DNA from: Hypsibius dujardini
Taxonomy: Eukaryota; Tardigrada; Eutardigrada; Parachela; Hypsibiidae
NCBI GenBank assembly: GCA_001579985.1
Contig: LRSR01009852.1
Coordinates: 1-62,844 of the forward strand
Length of the DNA stretch: 62,844 bases
Direction: 5' to 3'
A program made the translations under genes and the position numbers. This document shows positions 25,375 through 36,680 of the stretch, piece after piece; position 1 is the stretch's first letter; every line of letters begins with the position of its first letter. A model generated the notes under the pieces. The model was not told the origin of the DNA. It saw only the letters and a program-made list of their open reading frames with translations, and did no database searches.

Positions 25375-28300
25375 TCCCATATTACTGGCAAAACCTCCCT
25401 CGACAGACTCTCAGGCAGGCAGACCGGGAGACAGACAGGGACCCAGACACAGATGTTATGCTAAGTAGTTTGCAGTTTGGAAATTTAATAGCCAAGGGTT
25501 CGATAATATAATTGTGTGCCCTGCTCATATCTCCACCACGTAGACCCGCCTGCCTGCCTGTCTGTCTGTGCCTATATGTGTGTATACACAAGTCTTTGAC
25601 GAACCCCAAATACCACCACGAGTACCCGATAGAACCGGGGAGAAAGTAGGTCAGTAAGATATAGACATTCGGCTAATGGGCCTTGGCTTGTACCTCGTTC
25701 TGTGTGTGTGTTTGTGTGTGTTTTCTTATGCAATTGCCACGGACCTTTGAAATCTCAGCAGAACGTGAAAGGAAGGCGAGACTCTGACTTCATCGGCGCG
25801 TTCGTTTCGGACTTAGACGCAGCACGGCCCATTATACGAATGGCGAAGGCTACGGCAAGGAAGGAAACCGGATGGTTCGTTCTCTTTCGGCGAAGCGAAA
25901 GCAAAACAAAAGCATTTCATTCCTTACTACTTCTTGCCTTGTCTTGCCTTGTCTCTCTCTGTGAGATGCTTATTTAGGTTACATTGTGTGTCTGTTTTTT
26001 TCTTCTGCGTGACTCGCTGTAGTACATGTTGTTGAGTGATGATGACTGCGTTCTTCGCGAATTTCGGTCAGTGGAGGGTCTCTTGGTCCATTTTCCAGTA
26101 CACCGGACTCGCTGACGATGTCTGTCTGTCTGTCTGTCTGACTGTCTGACTGTGTGCTGGACAAGGCGGAGGAGGATGGTGATGATGAGCAGGCGATTGT
26201 TTTTCTCTTGTACGTGTGCGCGCTTTGGTAGAGAGTGAAAGTTTCCGGCACGTTCGTTCTTCTTTGCGCCTTGTGGTGTGTGGTTCGTGAAGGGTCGAGA
26301 GTTTGAGACGAGTCGTGGACGAACGGACGAACGAGACTGCCAGGCAAGTAGGCAGACAATCAGCCAGACATTAACAGCCAGACATAGACAAGCAGACAGA
26401 CAGACAGGGCTAGACACAGATGGACAGACAGACATACAGACAGACAAACAAACAGACAGAAAAAAAACAAGATATTAATAGTGGGCCCGACTAACTGTGA
26501 CGCTATCTATCAGCGTTGCCCTGGGATATTTGTATCGATCCAAGTGCCTTTGAAATTTGACCAGACGGATCGCCATTATTATCAAGCGAGAGGAGTGGCA
26601 CTAGGATAACAAATCCAGACCAAGTCAACGAGAGCACCACGACATACTTCCGATTCCAGCAACATCAAACCACCTCACCGGTCACCGTAGTTCGGTAGTA
26701 GTGCAAGTATTCTATCGTCCTCCTGATATCAAAACCATTCGATATCGGGAAACGGAACGAACCCCACAAACTGCGCATGTTGGCGTTGTGTCTGGCGCCG
26801 ACACCGATTCGCTTCGTCATCACAACAAGCATACAGAGAAATAGGCAGACAGGGAGAGCTTCGGACGTGTGGACAGACAGACAGACAGACAGACAGATGG
26901 ATAGATAGATAGACAGGCAGACGGACGGACAGGGAGGCAGGCAGGCAGATAGATATATAGATACACAGGCAGAGAGCCATTCAGGCAGGTAGGAGACACT
27001 CAAAGAATGATTAGAGTAGCGAAGAAAGTGGTCCACTTTTTGTCTGCTTTCCTCTCTCGCTGTACCTGTTCCTTTCGATAACATTTTTTTCTCGCCAGAA
27101 AGTGACAGTGGACCTGATGTGGGAAGATTGTATCTGTGAGCGAAGTCGGGGAAAGGGTCTTCGCGTGTATATTGTCGATTATGGGACAGAGTGGGATGAA
27201 TTGATTGTTGAGTAATCGGTAATGGGTCGTACTTCTACCGAGAGATCTACACCACACACAGACACACGACATGACCACATCCGAAGATACAATGCACTTA
27301 TGTCAACACAGTTTTCGCCTGTGTACAACGACGAGAATGTCCACATATCTGCACTATAGGCATGCCATTTAGGAATTGAGGTTGTCCGGCACTACACGCG
27401 CGCGTATACCGAAACCGATAGGAAAGTCGCGCGCATCGGAGGCACTGTCTGTCTCTCGGTGATGCGGTGTGACTGCGGGTTTTTGGGTCAGGAAGACACT
27501 CAAACAAACACGGCACTTTGGTCGGGGTGCGCGCACTTTCGAGGAGGAATGCTTGGGTCGCGGGGTATATTATGTCACTCTGAGAAGGGTGCCTGGTTGA
27601 ACGCTCTGATTTTTTCGGGGCATGTATCCATGAAGCTGGAGAGATAGACAGGCAAGCAAACAGAGACAGGCAGACACAGACACACAAACATACTAACCGA
27701 CAAACAGACAGGCAGCACAAAGACAGACAGACAGACAGACAGACCAACAGACCAACAGACAGACAGGCAAGCGGCTAGGCAGGCAGGCAGGCAGACAGAC
27801 AGGCAGGCAGGCAGCGGCTAGGCAGGCAGGCAGACAGACAGACAGATAGGGTGTATCCCATCCTAATCTTTACGTTGATTGATTGATAATCTTGTATGTG
27901 AGTTCTATGGGCTTGATATACGGCCTCTTGTTCCGACCGGATATTCATGGTTATGGGTTGTCCGCTATATAAATATACCGCATTGAGAGGGTTGTTACTG
28001 TGGGAATAAATTATTTTCGTTGATTTAGGTTAAGTTATTTACGAAACACAGTACACACACATGATACAACACAAGTAGTCAATTGAGTCGCGATTAAGGC
28101 GTTTCGGTTCGATTCGGCCTGTTGCGTTCGCGCGCTAGCTACTACGCCGTGGGATTTTTAATGATCATTTATTTCTATTTGCCGCGGTTTTGCGAGTTCC
28201 ATTTAGTTTTACGGCCCCAAATTAGGCACACACGCTCAGTTTGATAATTTTGCCGACTGACAAAATAGGTCTTTAGCTTACCGTTGGAATATTTGTAATT

Positions 28301-29382
28301 AAATTATATTTTACAGCCTAAATAATGTTTATTAGTGGAAAATTCTGAATTGTTTTATTATTTTATTTTATTATTTTCTTTAAATGTTTTAAAGGCCTTT
28401 TTTGACATTTTGGTGTTGATTTTGGGCGGCGAATTACGTTCCGAATTTGCGAAATCATGCTCCTGAATAATTTGCATATTTTTCCTCTCTTTGCAGTGCA
28501 ATTAGTTGTCAGATTCGCCAAGCAGCTGCCGGGCTTCGACACCATTGATCTACAGGACCAACTGATCCTCCTGAAGGAGAGCTCCGTGGAGGTGCTCCAG
28601 CTCCGGACAGCGCGGCGCTACGACTTCAACACTGACAGTATCCTTTTCTCTTCCAATCACGCCATCAGTCGTGACTGCTACAAGAGCGTCATGATGTCTA
28701 ATTGCGTACGTATCTGCCTGTCTGTCTACTTGTCTGCCTGTCTGTCCGCCTGTCTGTCTACTTGTCTGCCTGTCTGTCTGAAGGCCAGTCTGTATGTCTG
28801 TCTGCCTGTCTGTTTACTTGTTTGCCTGTCTGTCTGCCTGTCGGTCTACTTGTCTGCCTGTCTGTCTGAAGTCCAGTCTGTCTGCCTGGGTGTCTGCCTG
28901 TTTGTCTGCCGCGTTAATGATTCAACCTTCTATTTGCTTTGCCTTTTTACGCTCCCGGAATCGGCTTAATTCCTGTCTGTATACATTGTCTGTGTCTGAA
29001 TCCGGAATTCGCTGTCCAGTTTACGTGTCTTTTTCCCCGTCTACAGGCACACAGTATTTATAACTTCTGCCGGCACGTAGTGAGCCAAAAAGTGGACAAC
29101 GTCGAGTACGCCCTCCTCACCGCCATGGTGATCTTCTCCCCGCGGCCGGACCTGCAGAACCTCCCCGCGGTCCTCAAGTGGCAGGAAATGTACCTGGAGA
29201 TCTTTCAGGACTACGTGAAGATGCGCCGCACCAACGAGCCGCACGCCCTCGCACGGCTCCTGATGGTGCTGACCAAGCTGCGTTCCCTCGGGTCGGACTT
29301 CAACGAGATGCTCTTCTCGCTGAAGCTGGAGAACCGCAAACTCCCCCCGCTGCTGGGCGAGATCTGGAACAGCTATCAATGA
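21749..29382 (+). CDS. EcR: Ecdysone-receptor-like nuclear receptor (NR1H type), five exons
   Basis: Exons 21749-21809, 22644-23140, 24077-24431, 28497-28705 and 29047-29382 join with perfect phase to 485 codons. The A/B region is Gly/Ser/Asn-rich. The DNA-binding domain (about residues 100-166) has two C4 zinc fingers; the second matches EcR well (MRRKCPECRLKKC). The ligand-binding domain (about 254-485) carries EcR hallmarks: FAKQLPGFD, ARRYDFNTDSILF, VDNVEYALLTAMVIFS, and an AF-2 helix LLGEIW. EcR heterodimerises with RXR/USP and switches genes on ecdysteroid binding in the nucleus. Oddities: the P-box reads TGCKS instead of EGCKG, the first finger loop is one residue longer, and the usual HY before it is NY. 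The hinge is Ser/Thr/Ala-rich. Earlier leader exons are likely. Family assignment is firm; the DNA and ligand specificity are not known. Confidence 0.88.
23141..23645. repeat. Tandem repeat in receptor intron 2, starting at the splice donor
   Basis: A unit of about 185-225 bp carrying GGTTCGTTGG, TTTATTTCGTATTTA, GTGTGTGTG and GTGGATTGATTG recurs about 2.5 times. The first unit begins exactly at the donor of exon 2 (GTATGAAC), and the same word recurs at 23365, so a decoy donor is duplicated within the intron. Confidence 0.75.
24432..28496 (+). other. Receptor intron 3 (4.1 kb), rich in GACA repeats
   Basis: Holds GACA tracts (24745-24800, 25020-25142, 26340-26465, 26835-26990, 27640-27855), a short GA run (25343-25375) and CTGT patches. 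No independent gene is supported inside it. Confidence 0.6.
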
Positions 29383-30315
29383 TCACCACGTCGACACTTA
29401 ACGCACACTGAGAGAGCGGTTGATTAATTGATTGTTGATTGCAACGCGCATACGCGCACTTAGTAACCCTTTGATTGATTGGCTTGATTGGACACTTTTT
29501 TCGGACCTCTCCCCGGTTGGAATTTTAGAAGTTTTACGCAAGTCCTCTCTCCTCCCGGTGGTCCCTCCCCCCGTCTCGCGGATGGACAGATGCGATAGTG
29601 GGCGAACGGGGGAAGAATTTACGTGTCGCGCTGGCTCTCTTTTTGTGCGGGACCGCGAACTTGACTGTACATTCGGGGGATGTTCTCTCTCTCTCTCTCT
29701 TTCTCGCTCTTTTGTTTCTTTCTTGTGGTGGTAACACTTTTACAACCTTTTTTTTAATTTACAAGAAATTCCTGTTGCCTTTTTTTAATTTTACTGATAT
29801 CTCTATTTGATGGAATGTTTCATTCTGTTTTGTTTCTCGCTTTCCCTGCCTGTCTGTATATGTTATAAGCTTGATATGCGCCGGAAGACTTTGACCAGCT
29901 TTTGGACTGCCTCAGCGTTTATTTTATCCCGACTGTAGCCTCTCTTTCTCTCTCTCTCTCTGTCTCTCTCTCTTCTTTCTCTCATTTTGGTGTTTTATTT
30001 GGGGTAATACGTGGCGGAAGTGAGTGACGGAATTGTGTACAGAACAATGTCTGCATCCAAGTCAGGCCTTTATCCACTGGTGTCGCCATATACAGGTGTC
30101 GCCATCTATGCTAACTGGTGGCGCCATCTATAGTACACTGTATATCTGCTCCCGGGTTGCTGTTTTGGAGAGATTATTCTGTGAAAGTATCTGGTGAAGA
30201 GAGTCTGGATTCTTTTTTCTCGTGGCTACAACGGTGTGTGAAAATGTGATTCACCTTCCTTACGAGGGAATGTCTGACTTGGAGAAAATGGTGGCAAAAT
30301 TGCGGTGAAAATAAA
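29383..30315 (+). other. Probable receptor 3' untranslated region
   Basis: After the stop codon there is AT/CT-rich sequence with TCTC runs (29685-29705, 29945-29975). The first clear AATAAA on this strand is at 30310. Two or three GGTGTCGCCATCTAT-like words sit at 30080-30130. Confidence 0.4.
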
Positions 30316-30464
30316 GTGAAATTTTGTCGTTGCGGATATGGAGTATGTGCAAAGTAGTTTTTAGTCAGCGCACCACCGGACAATGCCCATCCTGATTGAT
30401 GGGTCGTTTCTGGTGGACCAGATGGAAAAGAGACTGCCGACGCTAACAGACGGAGACGTGTTAG

Positions 30465-31658
30465 GCAGAATGGCAGGCAGGCAGACAGGCAGGCAGACAG
30501 GCAGGCAGACAGACAGGCAGGCAGGCAGGCAGGCAGGCAGACAGACAGATTTCTTCATCTTGTTGTCTCCCTGTCTAGTTCATTGTCTGTCTGGAAGTCT
30601 GATGGTTTATCTGCCTGTCTGGTCAGTTGTTTGTATTTCAAATGCTCGCCGGTCTATCGGTTCGTCTCGTCAGTTGATTGCCCATCAGCCTGGATAGTTA
30701 TCTTGTTGTCTGACTGGCTAGTTCATTGTCTGTCTGGATGTCTGACGGTTAATCTGTTTGTCCTGTAAGGTTACAATCTGTCTGCCTGGTTAGATGTTTG
30801 TATGCCTGCATGCCTACCGGTGTATTTGTTCTTCTGGTTGGTCGATTGTCTGCCAGCTTGAATATTTCTTTCATTGCCTGGCTGTCTGACCGGCAAGTTC
30901 ACTGTCTACCTGCTTGTGATTTGTCTATCTGAATGTCTCTCAGCCTAATTGTCTGTCTGGGTTAAATGACTGCCTGCGTATTTGTGTGTGTGTATGTGTT
31001 CGTCTGCCTTGCCAGTTGGCTGCTTGTTTGTCTGTTTTCTGTTGATCTGCCTGTGCCTCCGTCGTTCTGTTTATCTGCTCCTAAAAACGAGTGAACTCAA
31101 ATCGACAAAAACAGACATCGATAACATGGCGCTGCCCTTCAGACGTGTTTCCTGTTAAATATTTTTGTTTCGTCTGTTATTTTGTCCTGTATTTCCTGCG
31201 GACCGGTCAAATATGTATAATTTTACTCTTAACTCTGCTTTAGTTCTGTTGATTTTTTGGGAACCGAAATCGTTAAATCTCCAGGAGATTCTGTAAGTTT
31301 CCCGTCGAGAAATAAGTTTGTACCTTAGACACTGATGTTTATTTTTACCGTACGCTGCGTTGAGAGCCACCGAGCTTTGGGCGATGTCCACGTCACAGAA
31401 CGGAAGAACGGTCTCGGGGCGTTCACCTCGATCGCGCCTCATTGTATCAGTCGAGGAACTTGTGCTGTTGCGCCGGTGGGCATCGAATGGTTTCATGGAG
31501 AAGTGCAGCGCGCTGTTTCTGATGCTGTGAGTTTGATTGCACATTCTAAAAACTTTCGCCACGGCTTGTGGAATACTACTTTCTTTGAGGAATATCGTAA
31601 GCATACTTTATCTGATTGTTCCTCCTGTTTGTCTGCATCTGGGCGCTCTCTGTCTGTC

Positions 31659-31693
<35 letters not shown>

Positions 31694-32150
31694 CCTGTCT
31701 GTCTGTCTGTCTGTCTGCCTGTCTGCCTGCCTGTCTGCCTGCCTGTCTGCCTGCCTGTTTGTCTGTCTAACTGGTTGCCTCGGTAATAACCGCCTGCCTC
31801 GGATTAGTCTTCTATTTTTCCAAGAAATTGCATGTCTGTCTGCCTGTTTGTTTGACTGCCCGCCTGCCTAACAACCTCACTCGGTGCTTTTTATGGGGCT
31901 CCTTAGTCTACTTTGTCTCTCCTCGTCTGCCTGTCTGTCCATGTGTGTGGCAAGAATATTTGTCTCCGTGCCTGTTCTTTGATGTCTGAATTTACACTCC
32001 CAGTACTCTCGCAACCGTCACTTTCCAGGCCTGAATTTGATGCCTCAAGATTTCGATGAACGAAATTTCCTCTGACTGAGATTGGGAATGCTGTAAAGAG
32101 TTCTACCCATGCCTGAAATATCCACTTCCTACTTTATGTCCCTCTTTGTT
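30465..32150. other. Gene-free stretch with GGCA/GACA and CTGT tracts
   Basis: A GGCAGACA tract at 30465-30548, loose CTGT sequence at 30580-31070 and a CTGT tract at 31630-31880. The 31150-31600 part is open on both strands, but I recognise no domain and no start or splice signals. Confidence 0.5.
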
Positions 32151-32179
32151 CAGCTTCTATCAAGATCTGCCCCTGCAGT

Positions 32180-32571
32180 ATGCAGCCGGAAGTTTTCGGT
32201 TTCATCACGACGGGCAGAGCCTGCCGACGAGGGATCATTCAGTCTTTCCTCTTCACAATTGCCGCATCTGTGTTCCTTTTTGTGAATATGACCGACATCC
32301 TCCGATCGAGTGCTACGCAGCACCACCGTATGAGTGATCTGCGTTTGAAAGCTTTTCACGAAACATTCTTGACCAAGGCTGTGATAGGTAAGTAACGGTA
32401 CTGGTTAATTTAACTCCGAGACCATTAACGTTCCTTTTAACAGAAAAGTTTGGTTATTCGGCCGCTGAATGGAAATCCATGATTCGTCTTGGGGTACCGC
32501 ATCAAATAAAGTAAGAAAAGTTGTTGAAAGCGATAGACAGATACGCAGGAAAACAGACAGTCCGCCAGACT

Positions 32572-32617
<46 letters not shown>

Positions 32618-34138
32618 CAGACAGACAAGCAGACAGACAAAACAGGCATATGTTAATCCGGGCAGATAGGCAGGGTCCAGACAAACAGTCAGACAACCGA
32701 TTGTCAAGTTTAATAATGCCTAATAATGCCATTTTGTTGCCAAATCTAAACAGTTTTTTTTGCAGGAGTTTTTGTGATGCCATTGCCGAGGCTAATCACA
32801 GCCTCGTTCCTGACTGCTCTTCCAGTATTATGCCTGATTTGTGGATAGGCAAGAAACGGGAATCAAAAGGTAGTAATGCTCTTTGTGGTGTCGACTTACA
32901 ATTTTATTTACTTTTCGGCTTGTAATCTGTTCACATAGTCCGCTTGGTTGTCGGTTTGCCGACTGTCCTGCGACCAGTGAAGCAGTACGTGAAGTCTACA
33001 CTGAAACGCCTCCTACGGGATCTCAAACCAATGGACCGGAACTCCACCGTCATCCTTGTTTTCTTAGCGGATACAGACCAGACAGCCACGCAACAGCTTT
33101 TGTCTTTGTTCTTCCAAAACTTCCAGTCCGAGATTGAGTCCGGACTGATTGAACTTCTGGTCTCCAATCGACGGTTCTACAAGATAATGGAAAGTGAACC
33201 ATGTTACGGATCGATAAAAGATCAAGCTTTCAGGCATGATAAGACTCCCTGTCAAGACGATTATCTCAGGTGAAAAAGTTGGGAATCCCAGATGGTCCGT
33301 TCGTCGATTTTTCTGTCTGTCTGTTCCTCGGTCTGTCTGTCTGTTTGTTTGTCTTTCTGCCTTTCTATCTATTTGTCTGTCTGTCTCTCTGTCTGTCTGT
33401 CCCTCGGTGTGTCTATTTGTTTGTCTGTCTATGTGTCTTTCTGTCTGTCTGTTTTTTTCTACCTTTCTATCTGTTTGTCTGTCTGTTGTCTGTCTAAACA
33501 TTTCAGTCAGTCTATCCCTTTGCACATACAAATTTATTTTTATCTGCCTGTCTGCTTTTCCATGGAGTAAGACTTCATTATTGCAGATGGCGAAATAAGC
33601 AAAATTTCGACTATTCCTATTTGATGGCTTACGGATCACAGCTTGGAGAGTTCTATCTCCAAATGGAAGATGACATGATGTGCGGAAGCGAGTTATTCCC
33701 TAAAGTGTTCGGGGCAATCACAAGTTTCAGTATTCGGCCATTCGTTTTTGCGGAGGTCACAGGCAGAGGTTTCCGCGGTCAGTTATCCGCTGCCATTTAG
33801 TGCATCTGTTTTCGTATGTCATATTGTGGGCTCAAAAACAAGCTGGTTTTATATTTTTAGGCAAGATGTTTCGGTCGAACGATACGTTCCACCTATCGCA
33901 ATACTTGCTCCGGCGCTTTGATGCAATGCCATGCGATTGGCTCTACCCCATTTTCGCAGAGAACCTGCCTAACCCATGTGAGGCGGATCTGGAAAGGTAT
34001 CCTCAAGCTCAGCACGACTGCGGAAGCCACTCAAGAAAATTAAGACTTGTCGACGAGAAAGGGCGTGATTTGTGCCACCACAGAGGAAGGTTTTCTTCGT
34101 TGAAGGGGAAAGTGGTGCCGATTCACCTGGCTACATAG
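32180..34138 (+). CDS. MGAT4-like (GT54) N-acetylglucosaminyltransferase, six exons
   Basis: Exons 32180-32387, 32444-32510, 32766-32869, 32939-33269, 33587-33777 and 33861-34138 join in phase to 392 residues. Residues about 18-45 form a type II signal anchor, as in Golgi enzymes. Family signatures follow: a VGLPTV block, then [23 protein letters not shown] near 238-250, the metal/nucleotide-sugar site MEDD near 263-266, and GKMFRSND then PCDWL. MGAT4 enzymes add a beta-1,4-linked GlcNAc branch to N-glycans in the Golgi. The protein is shorter than vertebrate MGAT4 and lacks their C-terminal part. Compared with the duplicate at 41609, this copy lacks one base near 34067, which changes the last 20-odd residues. 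A CTGT tract fills intron 4 and a GACA tract intron 2. Confidence 0.85.
32520..32700. repeat. GACA microsatellite in MGAT4-like intron 2
   Basis: GACAGACA tract with GCAGACAG variants, entirely intronic. Confidence 0.9.
33305..33500. repeat. CTGT microsatellite in MGAT4-like intron 4
   Basis: CTGTCTGT tract with TTTG variants, entirely intronic. Confidence 0.9.
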
Positions 34139-34169
34139 TGTACGATTTTGCATTCTGTGATCGGACGGA

Positions 34170-34345
34170 CAAGCTGTCAGACAGACACACAGACACACAG
34201 ACACAAAGACACACAGACAGACACACAGACACACAGGCAGACACACAGGCAGACACACAGGCAGACACACCGACAGACACACAGACACACGGGCACACAG
34301 ACAGACAGACAGACAGACAGGCCGACAAGCAGACAAACAAATAGA
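34170..34345. repeat. CAGACACA microsatellite (copy 1)
   Basis: Mixed CAGACACA/GACA tract just after the MGAT4-like stop, matched by a purer GACA tract at the same place in the duplicate (41920-42035). Confidence 0.9.
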
Positions 34346-34485
34346 GATAAGCGACCATATTGTATTTTTATGTAAGCTTTTTTACCATCCGGTTGTACGG
34401 CATCAAAGGTTGAAAGTGTGCTGGTTAAGGTCATGCAACATCTATAGATGAAAATTTGGTTCCATGCCGGTGTAGGTTATCCTTT

Positions 34486-34740
34486 TTAATTGCATTTGCA
34501 AACGTTTGAGCCCTTCGGGACACCCAGGCAGGTCTCCATGCTCTTCACGCACTGCCCCGATTTGTAGCCCTTGCTCTTGCAGTTGTCGTTGCAGCGTTTG
34601 TAGCCGAACAGCGCCCAGAAGTTCTCGTTGTCGCAGCGGCTCCCGGTGACAAAGTTCCAGCAATTGGCCTCGGCTTGGCTAATGGAACACGCCAGCATTA
34701 CCGCGACCACTGCGAGACCTACCATCAATGATAACTTCAT
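34486..34740 (-). CDS. Macin-family antimicrobial peptide precursor (copy 1)
   Basis: An 84-residue precursor with a clear signal peptide (cleavage expected near residues 24-25, after a SISQAEA-type end) and a mature peptide of about 59 residues. Its eight cysteines are spaced almost as in hydramacin and theromacin: CW at the start, CNDNC in the middle, GQC, then CKC at the end. Macins are secreted cationic peptides that kill bacteria; some also aid nerve repair in leeches. The coding region is a single exon here. A TATTTAAA-like box lies about 100 bp upstream (near 34842) and a foldback MITE begins 136 bp upstream of the ATG. The gene is tail to tail with the MGAT4-like gene. Family call is from cysteine spacing plus conserved residues. 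Confidence 0.8.
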   Translation of the reverse strand: MKLSLMVGLAVVAVMLACSISQAEANCWNFVTGSRCDNENFWALFGYKRCNDNCKSKGYKSGQCVKSMETCLGVPKGSNVCKCN

Positions 34741-34837
34741 CTTCGTGGATTGAGATGATGTAGAAGAAAAATGTGGATTCCAAAGTAAAAAACTTTACTT
34801 GAAATAAAACCGTTAGAAGCGACCACGTCTGCAGAGG

Positions 34838-34847
34838 TTTAAATACT
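34838..34847 (-). promoter_or_regulatory. TATA-like box upstream of macin copy 1
   Basis: On the minus strand GTATTTAAAC lies about 100 bp upstream of the macin ATG. Copy 2 lacks this word because similarity between the two upstream regions ends near here. Confidence 0.4.
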
Positions 34848-34875
34848 GTCCCACTTCTGGAAAGGGGGAAATATT

Positions 34876-35114
34876 GTATGAGGCAAAGTGTGTATTTCGG
34901 CTCACCCTCCAGTTGGTCGATAAATCGGCTCACTCATAGATTTCTCTTTGATGGCAGGTGCTTGATTGTTTGATTCGCTGCACTGTATCGTAGTTTACTA
35001 TAGCCCTTCTGGAAATCAAACAATCAAGCAAGGACCATCGGAAGAGAAACCTATGAGTGAGCCGATTTATCGACCAACTGGAGAGTGAGCCGAAACAGAG
35101 ACTTTGCCTCATAC
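34876..35114. mobile_element. Foldback MITE, family 1, copy 1 (complete, 239 bp)
   Basis: Ends are GTATGAGGCAAAG / CTTTGCCTCATAC, with near-perfect inverted arms of more than 60 bp that include GGCTCACTCTCCAGTTGGTC-like sequence, followed by further inner complementarity (TTGATTGTTTGAT against ATCAAACAATCAA). TATT flanks both sides and may be a target duplication. There is no coding capacity. Two further copies are at 55581 and 60451. Confidence 0.9.
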
Positions 35115-36640
35115 TATTACAACTGTACCACTTCTTCAGATGGGGGAAAAACCGGACCAGGAAAAGGTGCGCGGACAAAATATTTTCGTGAGTTTTTGTA
35201 CTTTTGATGTTTCGGCAGATTATTCGGCCATAAATAGCGTGGATGGTAAATAATGTTTACATCCTTCTTGCTCATAGCCGGTGCTGGTACACAAACGGCA
35301 ATAATATTGGCACTCGTGTTTGTGGTAATCTTGCTGCCTCCGAAAGGGGAGCGTCAGCGAGTTTTTCCTTTCAAAAATCTGTTCAGTTAAGAAAAAACAA
35401 TTTATTTCAATCTTTCTGGGCGATTTTAAAGAATTCGTGTTTTTGGGCTGACCCTGTTTACTTGTCGAGTTTGAAACAAAATCACCGTTGAAAATGGTTT
35501 CTTGCACTGATCCGCACCATATTAGATTGAACAATCAATCAATCAATCGATGAGTTTCCATAATCAGTTTTATTCATTTTTTTATATAAACAATCGGACG
35601 TCTTCTTCGACAATTTTCCAGATTGAAAAAAAATCCAGAAAAAAATCAGGAACACGTATTAGCTCAAACTATCGTGTGTCATATAAATCCCATACTGTAT
35701 TGCGTGTCCTATACTGTAAATTAATACTTTAATTCTACTCCACGTGAGTACGAGGTGCACTCTGCCATTTACATCGCGACTAGAAAGTGCGTTTCGATTC
35801 TGTTATTGAAAATATTTAAATCAACGAATTCTACAGTATTTCTCAAAGTTTTGCTGGATTATGGCTTAAGGCCTATAGGGAAGAACTGTTTCTAGCGGAG
35901 AGTAGTTGACTGCAGTGTAAACGTGGCTTACATCCAGCGGCTCACACGCTTCTGAGCCATTCCATGACGAATGGTCAAACTATTTTCTTTATTGATGTAA
36001 ACAGCCTAATCCGAGAGCTACTCAATACAGTTAAAATAAAATGATTCCGGCGATGCTAAGAAAAGGTAAAGTCGACGAGCCGAACCGTGCGACATGAAAT
36101 CACGCAGAGTGTTTCAGCTTTGCTTGATTGATTGATTTTGTTCTGAACAGAGTGTCGGCATTTGTTCTAGCGTCACTGCCCACACTTATCTACTTTCCGA
36201 ATCTTTGCGGAGTGCAGCAACCGACTGTAGGGAAAGTGTTTCTTGTCTAATCCAATAGCAAAATTTTGTGTGCATATACAGATATGTCTGTATGTCTGTA
36301 TGTCTGTATGTCTGTATGTTCAGATATGTCTGTATGTCTGCATGTACAGATATGTCTGTATGTCTGCATATAAAGATATGATTGTATGTCTGTATGTCTG
36401 TATGTTCAGATATGTCTGTATGTCTGCATGTACAGCGATATACCCCGCAGTACGAGCGAAGGGAAATCGATTTTTTTGCCTCCTACACTCGAACGTTCGA
36501 TCAGCGCACCTTCAGCCTGGCAGACCGTCCTTCACCTGTGTGCTCCTGAATTATCGATTGTAATTTAGTCTGACTGTCGCTCTCCATCTGCCCATATCTC
36601 CTTCCTCCACGCAGCATTCTTGACATAGAAAACGTGAGCC
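35115..36640. other. Gene-free stretch
   Basis: Mixed and AT-rich sequence with a TGTATGTC/TGTATGTTCAGA octamer array at 36280-36430. No supportable exon. The TMEM237 promoter and leader probably lie near the end. Confidence 0.5.
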
Positions 36641-36680
36641 TGTGGTCTTAATTCCGACTGTACCAAACTGCAAAAAAGTC

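Noticed and set aside
31155-31871. Opposed open frames of about 150 codons on both strands
   Set aside because: No recognisable domain, signal, splice or promoter evidence, and the plus frame runs into a CTGT tract.
33310-33600. Long Cys/Leu/Ser/Val open frames in CTGT tracts, here and in all similar tracts
   Set aside because: They are translations of a tetranucleotide repeat. The MGAT4-like splice sites show this one is an intron.
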